From NCBI GenBank assembly GCA_025526915.1, contig JAHLKH010000439.1, positions 1-12,591 on the forward strand: a DNA stretch of 12,591 bases. Reading direction: 5' to 3'. The translations under genes and the position numbers were made by a program. Below the pieces are notes generated by a model, which was not told where the DNA came from, made no database searches, and saw nothing but the letters and a program-made list of their open reading frames with translations. The stretch is from Entophlyctis helioformis (taxonomy: Eukaryota; Chytridiomycota; Chytridiomycetes; Chytridiales; Chytriomycetaceae). Positions 6,026 through 12,591 of the stretch are shown here, piece after piece (position 1 is the first letter of the stretch; the number at the start of each line of letters is the position of its first letter).

Positions 6026-8928
6026 CTAAGAGGATGCAGGGGCGTTGCACACACGAGAGGCAGAAGTGCGGGCAACGATGGACGCATAGGACACAGGACG
6101 GGGAACCGTGCGCTCAGAGCGGCGAGGTGGGGCGGGATGGTTGAGAGGGGGAAGAGAAGAGAGAGAGAAGGAAGGGGGAGAAGAGGGAGGAGGGAGAGGA
6201 GGGAAAGATGGAGAGAGAGAGGGAGATGCGGGTGCAGCAGGTGCGATCGGCTCGTCAGCCGGAGCAGGTGCCACGGGCGTGGCTGCCGCTGGAGCAGGGG
6301 CCACTGGTGCAGGAGCAGGCGCAGTGCGCTTGCGGCGAGAGGGCTTGGATGCCTTGGGCTGCGTGGGAGCGGGCGCCGCGGCGGGAGCAGGAGCAGCCGG
6401 TGCAGGAGCAGCCGGAGCAGGAGCCGCGCACGGGGGCTGAGCCGGTTTGGACGCCTTGCCCTTAGGCGCCTTGGTCGGCCGAGCGTGGAACGCCTTGACG
6501 AGGTCCTGGGCCTTGCGCATGTCAGCGGCTGGGACCCATGTGTTGTCGTCGGCTGGATAACCGACCCACTTGACCAGATACTCGATCTTGCCGCGATAAG
6601 TGCGCGAGTCAACGATCCGCTCGACCTCGTAGTTGTCCGACGTGCCGTCGTCGGCATGGTACTCGGGGTCAGGCCGGGAGGGCACGTCCTTGCGGCCGGT
6701 GGGTGCAGACAGAGGGTCGACATACGGGCAGATCCGGTCGGCATGGAACACGTTGTGGACGCGGTGCAGCGAGGCAGGCAGCGCAAGCGTGTAGTTGAGG
6801 CCAGATTCACCAGAGTCCAGGCTGGTGATGGCAAAGGGGCCGAGCCACTTGGCGGCCGTGAGCGGCGGGCGGTGCGAGTCCGCCGGCCAGGAGATGCCCT
6901 CAGCATTGAGGAGCACCATGTCGCCGACCTTGTACGCAGGGTGACGGCGGCGACGCTTGTTTGCCTGAACGGCCATGGCTGCCTGGGCTTTGCGCCGATT
7001 CAGAATGGCCGAGTCGCGAGCAGCAGCCATGTCCAGCAGCAGGTCGCGGGCCGCGGCAGACGGTGCCAGGGCTGGCTCGGACGGGAAGGACCGCGGGTGG
7101 CGGCCAAACGCCAGGAAGAAGGGTGCAAAGCCAGACGACGCAGACGGCGCGCAGTTGAGGCCAAAGCAGGTGGGACCGAGCAGCAGCGGCCAGTCAGAGC
7201 CGTGGTAATCGGCCGCCTTGGCGAGCGCATCCTTGATGGTGCGGATGCTGCGTTCGGCCAAGCCGTCAGTCTGCTGGTGGCGAGCCGTGCTGAGGTTCTG
7301 CTTGATCCGGGCAGCGGTGCAGAGGCTCGACCAGAAAGCCGACAACCAGCGGGCGTCGCGGTCCGAGACGATGTCGACAGGGAAGCCCTTGCCCGAGCAG
7401 ACCCAGCGAGTCAGGAAGAGCTCGGCCAGCTCCTGGGCCGACGACGAGCGGCGGCACGGGAACGCGTCGCAGAGACCGGACAGGCGATCGACCACAACCA
7501 GAGCAGCATCAAACGCATCGTCTTGTCCGCCCGCGGGCAGGAACATGACGTCCATGGCGACGCTCGAGAAGCAGTCGTCTGGGATCGCGAGTGGATGCAG
7601 CAGGCCGTCAGGCCGGTGGTTGGGCGTGCGGTGGCGCTGGCACACGTCGCATGAGGCGACATAGGCAGCAATGTCCTCAGACATTCTGGGCCAGAAGTAC
7701 CGGTTCGACAAGCGGCTGGTGGTCCGCTGACGTCCCTGGTGCGCACCGAAGGGAGAGTCGTGGTAGTGGGCGAGCAGATCCGCGCGCAGAGACTGCGGCA
7801 CATACAAGCGGTTGCCCTTGTACCACCACGCACCATCCAAGCACTCCATGTGCACTACGACCTTGCGGTCGGCCGGCGTGGCTGACGACGGGTCAGCCTT
7901 CCAGCCAGGCAGTCTGGAGGCGAATGGGTCGGCCGGCAACGCCGCACGCACGTCTTTCGCCCAGTCAGAGTCAGTGCGCAGATTGGCAGCACGGATCGGG
8001 ACAGGCGAGCGACAGTTTGTGCAGAGAGGGGCCTTTGAGGGATCGCGGGACAGCAGATCGGCCAGCGAGTTGAGCTCGCCAGGCACGTACTCGATGGATG
8101 TATCAAACTCCTGCAGAGACAGGACCCATCGAGCCTGCCGATCCGACAGGTGGGGCTGCGTGGCCAACCAGACCAGCGCCTTGTGGTCAGTGTGCGTGAC
8201 AGAGCGCACACTGGACAGCAGATGACGGAAACGCGAGAAGAACTCCACGATGGCGAGCAACTCGCGTTCGTGGGTTGGATAGTTCATCTCGGCTGGGCTA
8301 AGCTTACGTGACCAGCAGGCCACCAGCTTCTCGCCATCTGGGTGGATCTGCGACAGGTAGCCGGCAATGACGTAGTTGCTGGCATCAGTGTAGACATGCG
8401 TTTCCAGAGCCGGGTCAAAGAACCGCAGCTCGGTCGCTTTCAGCACTGCCTGTCGCAGGTCTTCCACAGCCTGCTTTTGAGCAGGGCCCCACTCCCACTT
8501 GGCATTTTTGGCCAGTAGCTTGTATAGTGGCAGACACATGGTGGCGTACGCCTTTGCAGGGTTCGGCCCACCAATGAATGACTTTAACCACACAAGCTTG
8601 CCAAGCCAAGTTGCCAGAGTGGTTGTGTTTGAGATGTGGGGGGCAGCTGCCATGTCCTGCAAGTGCTTTGGCGCAATGGAATAACCAGTGGGCGAGAGCA
8701 CGTGACCGCAGAACTCAATGTCCTGCTGCAGGATCATGCACTTGGACGGCTTAATGTACAATTGAGCCTCCAGTAGCAGCTTGAGAACAGTGCGTAGGTG
8801 TTTGATATGCTCCTTGTACGTCGCGCTGTAGATGTAGATGTCATCCATGTACACCGAGACGCACGTGCCCAGCAGCTCATTGAGCGTCGACTGGATGGCC
8901 TGTGTAAACACAGCCGGAGCATTGGTCA
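6026..8928 (-). CDS. pol: gypsy Pol polyprotein (RT C-terminal part, RNase H, integrase, chromodomain), partial
   Basis: One open frame of about 967 codons on the minus strand with no internal stop. Visible order: end of the RT with NAPAVFTQAIQ and catalytic YMDD (about 8842-8853); RNase H with YTDASN, HERELLAIV and THTDHKAL; integrase zinc finger with CDVC; integrase core with D in AMDV (about 7550), D in VSDRD (about 7365) and E in DGLAERS (about 7260); chromodomain with YEVERIVDS and YLVKWVGYP (about 6515-6640). It ends in a tail of about 150 residues rich in Ala-Pro, then Ser-Pro, with a basic SRRKR patch. The polymerase copies element RNA to DNA, RNase H removes the RNA, and integrase inserts the product; chromodomains in this class commonly guide insertion to marked chromatin. 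The N-terminal half of the RT, protease and gag are missing from the window, so this fragment is not functional in place. The open frame extends a few codons past 8928 into copia sequence, which is not Pol. Confidence 0.93.
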
Positions 8929-9106
8929 TGTGCGAAAGGTTGTGCCAAGTCACGCGTAATTTGACTTTTGGCTATTGCAAATGAACTTTGCCTCACTTCC
9001 GAAAATCCACGACTGTCCTGCTCCGCAATACACTCGAACACGTTGACAGCGTTACTAGCGCGACACCACCACCACCACCGACAGTCCCATCCATCCCATC
9101 CATTCC
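8929..9106 (+). repeat. Putative copia 5' LTR and leader
   Basis: This is 178 bp between the gypsy breakpoint and the Gag ATG. It begins TGTGCGAAAGG. I could not place the LTR's 3' end or a primer-binding site with confidence, because the 3' LTR is not in the window to compare. Just before the ATG lie a CAC run (9063-9079) and CCAT repeats (about 9087-9106). If the LTR and leader both fit here the LTR is short. Confidence 0.45.
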
Positions 9107-10453
9107 ATGTCGGGAGAAGCCGCAACGAGCAAGGTAGCGACGAGCGTGGTCCTCCTCAAGGACACGTACTCGAACCTGTGGGCCTGGCGTCAGTTCATCA
9201 AGAGCACTGTCACGCCGGCTCGCTACTCGAAGTTCATTGAGGCCGAATCGATTCGTCCAGTTCAGCAGGACAGACCGGCTATGCCAGTTGAAACAGTCGT
9301 GCCACCACTCGCGGCCGATGCCACCCCCGACCAAGTTGCCACTCATGCGCAGGCGGTCCAGCAGGCCAACCAGCGCACGATGCTCCAGCTGAACTTCCAC
9401 ACTCTCGCCCTCGACGAGTACAACAAGGCTGTGGCAGCTGGCAAGGAGTGGCAGAAGGACTACGACTTGTGCTACAAGGTGATGGTCGAGTCGGTCTCCC
9501 ATGTTCCTGACGAGCATCTCGAGTCCTCGCCCTACCAGTTCATGAAGTACGTAGAGGGACAGGCAAACAACCACAAGGACGATAACGTGAACCGACTGCT
9601 CGAGGATCTCATCGAACTGCCGTACACGAGCGTGGCCGGTGACAAGGTCGTGATCCGCAACAAGTTTGTCGAGCTTGAGCATCTCGCCCCAGGCAAGCTC
9701 ACCATCTCGGAGATCATGAAGCGGTACGTCAAGAAGTTCCCTACGGGTCACAACGGATCGATCACAAGCGTTCTCACCGACAAGTCGCTCACCACCGAGT
9801 ACGAGAGACTTGATGCAGCCATTCACGCCCTGGCAGATCGCGAATCCGAATTCAAGAGCAAGACAGCCAAGGTCGAAGTGCTCACCACCGCAATGATCGC
9901 CAAGGAGCCAAACAACAACAAGCGCCACCACGAGGCTGATCACGAGGAGGAGGACGAGTACCGCAGTCTGCCCCGCGGAGACCGTCGCGCATTCTTCCAG
10001 AGGAGCTGGAGCAAGAACAGTGACAGCAGCTCCAGCCGCGGCGGCAACTCAGGCCATCGCGGTCGCGGTGGCTACAACAACAGCAGCAACGGTCGCGGCA
10101 GCTTCAGCAACAACAACCGCGGCAGGTTCAACAACCGCGGCAACTCGAGCTACAACCGTGGTGGACGACAGCACGCCAACCAGGTGACTGGACAGCAGAA
10201 CATCGGGTACATGGCCAACCCGAACATGTTTGGATTCAATGCTGGATTCAATGCTGGATTCAACGCGCAGCAGCAGCAGCCACTCAACAACCAGTGGCAG
10301 CATATCGCCTTACAGCAACTCGGCCAACAGGCACCGACTCAACCGCAGCAGCATTTCGACCTCAGCACCTTGGGACTGACGGGACCCGGCGACTCGAACA
10401 ACGCCGACCTCAACAGTCTCGTGAGTCAGATCAACTCGTCCATGCCTCACTGA
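9107..10453 (+). CDS. gag: copia Gag-like capsid/nucleocapsid protein (448 aa)
   Basis: Intact frame from ATG 9107 to TGA 10451-10453. The N-terminal part of about 280 residues is mostly helical in character and carries the LWAWRQFI and HTLALDEYNKAV stretches expected of a copia-type capsid. A charged linker with HHEADHEEEDEY follows (about residues 275-287). The region at about residues 308-360 is rich in Arg-Gly-Gly and Asn; then come a three-fold GFNA repeat (about 376-387) and a Gln/Asn-rich end. I find no CCHC zinc knuckle, so RNA binding is probably by the RGG region, as Ty1 Gag also lacks a knuckle. It would form the particle that packages element RNA. Other ATGs are internal; 9107 fits the leader position. 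Gag identity rests on position before a copia pol and on composition. Confidence 0.78.
   Translation: MSGEAATSKVATSVVLLKDTYSNLWAWRQFIKSTVTPARYSKFIEAESIRPVQQDRPAMPVETVVPPLAADATPDQVATHAQAVQQANQRTMLQLNFHTLALDEYNKAVAAGKEWQKDYDLCYKVMVESVSHVPDEHLESSPYQFMKYVEGQANNHKDDNVNRLLEDLIELPYTSVAGDKVVIRNKFVELEHLAPGKLTISEIMKRYVKKFPTGHNGSITSVLTDKSLTTEYERLDAAIHALADRESEFKSKTAKVEVLTTAMIAKEPNNNKRHHEADHEEEDEYRSLPRGDRRAFFQRSWSKNSDSSSSRGGNSGHRGRGGYNNSSNGRGSFSNNNRGRFNNRGNSSYNRGGRQHANQVTGQQNIGYMANPNMFGFNAGFNAGFNAQQQQPLNNQWQHIALQQLGQQAPTQPQQHFDLSTLGLTGPGDSNNADLNSLVSQINSSMPH
10232..10267 (+). repeat. 12-bp tandem repeat (3 copies) in gag
   Basis: GGATTCAATGCT occurs three times in a row, the last as GGATTCAACGCG, coding for GFNA three times. 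The period is a whole number of codons, so copy number can change without breaking the frame. Confidence 0.85.
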
Positions 10454-10621
10454 TTCACCCGATCGTCATCTCTCCTATCTCCAGTCTTTCATGCTCTGCC
10501 TCTCTCGCTCCTCTCATTCCCCTCTTTATCTCTCTCATGTGTGTGTGTGTGTGGACTTGATCCACCTCTTTGGCAATATGATGCCCTTTCTTCACACCTA
10601 GGTGTGTGATCACGTCATATA
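10454..10621 (+). other. Pyrimidine-rich spacer with TG microsatellite after gag
   Basis: No gene is seen here. After the Gag stop there is a CT-rich stretch (about 10465-10536), then a run of alternating T and G (about 10539-10553), then unique sequence leading into the tandem array. It lies inside the candidate intron. Confidence 0.6.
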
Positions 10622-11025
10622 GTGCCCTGAATGGGACAGCAGTCTGTTGGTCGCGGTTGAACTCCTGCCGAATTGCCAATCTGCTTTATATCTCATGATC
10701 ATCGTGCCCTGGGTGGCATAGGGGCTTGCTGGTCGCGGTTGAATTCCTGCAGAATTGCCAGCCAGCCCTCTCTTATGATCATTGTGCTCTGAATGGCACT
10801 GCAGCTCACTGGTCGCGGTTGAACTCCTGCGGAATTGCCAGCCTGCTTATCACTCTATGATCATCGTGCCCTGGGTGGCATAGGGGCTTGCTGGTCGCGG
10901 TTGAATTCCTGCAGAATTGCCAGCCAGCCCTCTCTTATGATCATTGTGCTCTGAATGGCACTGCAGCATACTGGTCGCGGTTAAAATCCTGCAGATTCAC
11001 CAGACTGCCTGTTTACAATCATCAT
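10622..11025 (+). repeat. Five 80-82-bp tandem repeats between gag and pol
   Basis: Units start GTGCCCTG or GTGCTCTG at 10622, 10704, 10784, 10866 and 10946, with lengths 82, 80, 82, 80 and about 80. Each carries GGTCGCGGTT, a TCCTGC...AATTGCC segment and, except the last, ends at TATGATCAT or CATGATCAT. Units 2 and 4 are identical where I compared them, and 3 resembles 5, so there is a 162-bp higher-order unit that was itself duplicated. The centre of units 2 and 4, AATTCCTGCAGAATT, is a near-palindrome. The last unit is the most decayed. I find no convincing protein in it. Confidence 0.9.
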
Positions 11026-11165
11026 TCATTAGCATCCTTCACAATTCACACAGCCAGAGAAGATCACCACATGACCTTCACTCCCTTGTCTACTGTCCAG
11101 CCCAACAAACCACGTTCCTTGACACTTACCCACTGCGTCCTGTGGACTCATATCTACACTTCCAG

Positions 11166-12591
11166 CAGAACGCATGTACCGTGGCTGTTGACAAGAAGTA
11201 CGCCCTGGCTGTACGAAGCACGCCTACCGATGATCACGCCATGCCCATGTTTCTCGACTCGGGTGCCTCAACGCACATGTCAGGCGACATCTGCCATTTC
11301 ACCAATCTTCAACGTACTGGCGAGCTCATGATTACGGGCATTGGGGCACAAACCACGTCGGCAACCGGCATTGGGAGCATGGTGATTCCTTGTCGCACCG
11401 AGACAGGCATCTCGAAGCTCAAGCTCGACCATGCTCTATACATCCCCACCATGACGTTCACGCTGATCTCAACATCGCGTCTATTGACCGTGGTCTCAAG
11501 CCCGTCCTGAAGCCCGCAGGTGCACTGGTCTACAACCGATCTGGTCTCGTTGTCGCAGTGTTTCAGCGCGACCGATCCGGTCTACTCCGCCTTATCCGTG
11601 ACGAGCTGATGACGCGCAATCTCATCATTCACCACGCCCTTGCTGCCCATGCTCGCACCCTACGCGAGTGGCATGATGCTACGCACCTGTCGCCGCAGAA
11701 GCTTCGCGACCTGGCCAAGAGCAAGATGATCCGCATCAGCAAGATTGACATGGCCCATCTCCGTGACTGCCTCACCTGCATTGCGACGCGCGCCACACGT
11801 GCCTCGTACCCACGATCCATCAGTGAGCGGCCCAGTCGCCCTCTGCAACTGGTCTCAACTGATATTGCCGGTCCCATGGCCGTCCAGACGCCGTCCGGTA
11901 ACTGGTACTACATCACGTTCCTCGACCACTACACGCAGTGCTCGTTCCTGTACCTTATCAAGGCCAAGAGCGACGCCGCCACATGCGTCCGCTACTTCTG
12001 TGCCATGGCCGCGAACGTGACTGGCCAGAGCGTCCTGTACCTGCGGTCGGACCGTGGTGGCGAATACTCGAGCACCTCGCTCCTGCAGTACACCCGCGAG
12101 ACGGGCATCATCCGCCAGCTCACTACGGCCTACACGCCCGAGCAGAACGGCGCTGCAGAGGTCCTCAACCGGCAGATCAAGGAAACCGGTCGTGCGCTGC
12201 TGAAAGGCGGGGGTTTCCCTTCATCGTTGTGGGGCGAAGCGTTTCCGCACGCAAATCTGATTCGCAACTTGTCGCCACACTCACGACTGCCGCGCGGCCA
12301 GACTCCTTATGCGCTGTTCTACATGCGCAAGGTCGACTACAGCCTTCTCCTGCCGTACGGACAGCCGGTCTTCGCGCACGTCCCATCCCAGCTCAGGCAC
12401 TCCCTCGACGACGTCAGCCTGCCTGGCAAGTACGTCGGCATTGACATGGAGTCCAAAGCCATCCGTGTGCTTGACGATGCGACCGGAAAGATCCGTGTCT
12501 CCAGCAGCTTCACCGTGGTCAACGGGCACCGTCGCAAGCCTGGCCACAAGATGCCGCACGTTGCCATCACTGACGTTGTGGACGACGTTGA
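11166..12591 (+). CDS. pol: copia Pol: protease and integrase, one frameshift, runs off window
   Basis: Frame 3 is open to 11510 and carries the aspartic protease (FLDSGASTHM near 11250-11280, GIGAQTTSATGIGS near 11336-11380). Coding continues in frame 2, open to the window end. The switch at about 11478-11490 equals loss of one base: the protease strand stops making sense at RLLTVV and resumes as IDRGLK. Frame 2 gives the GAG-pre-integrase zinc region (EWHDATHL ... CLTC, about 11670-11780), then the integrase core with D in TDIAGP (about 11860), D in LRSDRGGE (about 12050) and E in AAEVLNR (about 12160). The frame is still open at 12591, before any RT. There is no in-frame ATG before the protease, so translation depends on Gag (frameshift, splicing or readthrough); the start given is the candidate splice acceptor. 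ATG 11071 is in frame 1 and would need another frame change. Confidence 0.82.

Larger units (their letters stand above)
5643..8928 (-). mobile_element. Ty3/gypsy chromovirus, right copy, interrupted by copia at 8928/8929
   Basis: It lies in opposite orientation to the left copy. On its own strand it runs from mid-RT (8928) through RNase H, integrase, chromodomain and tail (stop at 6026-6028) to a polypurine tract (5973-5980) and a 330-bp 3' LTR. Match to the left copy (position 1097) ends sharply at 8928. The next bases, TGTG, look like the start of the copia LTR. I read this as a nested copia insertion rather than a true 5' truncation, with the missing 5' part expected beyond the copia element. 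The bases just outside its LTR (CTGAG, 5638-5642) should be the target duplication in the NTPase gene. Confidence 0.9.
10421..11165 (+). other. Possible intron joining Gag to Pol (GTGAGT ... TTCCAG)
   Basis: GTGAGT at 10421-10426 is a consensus 5' splice site ten codons before the Gag stop. Acceptor-like TACACTTCCAG ends at 11165. Joining 10420 to 11166 keeps whole codons on both sides and leads directly into the protease frame (frame 3), removing the Gag stop and all the tandem repeats (745 nt). Unspliced RNA would give Gag, spliced RNA Gag-Pol. Other acceptors exist (for example AG at 11100, but out of frame), and a frame match alone has a one in three chance, so this is a hypothesis. Confidence 0.3.
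8929..12591 (+). mobile_element. Ty1/copia retrotransposon, 3' part outside window
   Basis: It starts at the sharp end of gypsy homology with TGTG, a normal LTR start. It contains a copia-type Gag, then protease (DSGAS motif), GAG-pre-integrase zinc region and integrase in that order. Integrase before RT is the Ty1/copia order; RT, RNase H and the 3' LTR should lie beyond 12591. It is inserted into the RT coding region of the right gypsy copy and is therefore the youngest insertion visible. Confidence 0.85.

Noticed and set aside
6011..7654. A 547-codon open frame on the + strand inside the right gypsy copy
   Set aside because: It is the antisense of Pol (integrase through tail). GC-rich third positions keep antisense frames open. 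Its product is Arg/Gly-rich with no domain, and the left copy shows the same shadow at 2358-3365 on the minus strand.
8901..8953. Start codon for right-copy Pol at 8953 (minus strand)
   Set aside because: The codon is GTG and lies in copia sequence past the breakpoint. The true frame came from upstream RT sequence that is now displaced.
9063..9079. CAC run resembling a His-tag coding sequence
   Set aside because: It lies upstream of the Gag ATG in the leader, is a simple repeat, and there is no sign of a vector.
8993..9943. A 316-codon minus-strand frame
   Set aside because: It is the antisense of the intact copia Gag frame, with no motif of its own.
10622..11025. CRISPR-like array
   Set aside because: Units are head-to-tail tandem repeats without unique spacers, in a eukaryotic retrotransposon.

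Overview
This is eukaryotic DNA made almost entirely of LTR retrotransposons packed around one broken host-type gene. It is GC-rich with strong third-position GC. The elements are a chromodomain Ty3/gypsy family (chromovirus) and a Ty1/copia element. The broken gene is a P-loop NTPase resembling the RHS/Crinkler-type NTPases expanded in chytrid-like fungi, oomycetes and trypanosomatids. I therefore suspect an early-diverging (chytrid or blastocladiomycete-like) fungus, but the sequence does not prove this. I see no tRNA, rRNA, CRISPR array or bacterial gene.

Layout. (1) 1-4305, + strand: the 3' part of a Ty3/gypsy chromovirus, entering in the protease and running through reverse transcriptase, RNase H, integrase and chromodomain to a polypurine tract and a 260-bp 3' LTR. 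Its pol is a pseudogene in which every frame change is a net -1. (2) 4306-4494: a short promoter-like stretch with two CACGTG boxes and an AT-rich block. (3) 4495-5642: the NTPase gene, split by a 243-bp solo LTR (4980-5222) of the same gypsy family with a perfect 5-bp target-site duplication (GTCTC). The gene stops abruptly at 5642, where the next element begins. (4) 5643-8928, - strand: a second gypsy copy in opposite orientation, with a 330-bp 3' LTR and an uninterrupted pol from mid-RT to the C-terminus. Its homology to the left copy ends at 8928. (5) 8929-12591, + strand: a Ty1/copia element beginning TGTG at the break. It carries an intact Gag ORF (9107-10453), a spacer of about 0.7 kb with five 80-82-bp tandem repeats, then protease and integrase running off the window.

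Interpretation. The simplest history is nested. A gypsy element entered the NTPase gene and recombined to a solo LTR. A second gypsy copy entered the same gene further down. A copia element then entered the RT region of that second copy. A third gypsy copy sits 189 bp upstream of the gene's ATG. This predicts that the missing 5' part of the right gypsy copy, and then the rest of the NTPase gene, lie beyond the right edge of the window.

Most unusual points: repeated insertion around one NTPase gene; private, homogenised tandem repeats inside each gypsy LTR next to a 9-bp-phased CACGTG triplet; the roughly 3.2-kb inverted repeat formed by the two gypsy copies; and a possible GTGAGT...CAG intron that would remove the Gag stop codon and the tandem-repeat spacer to make Gag-Pol.
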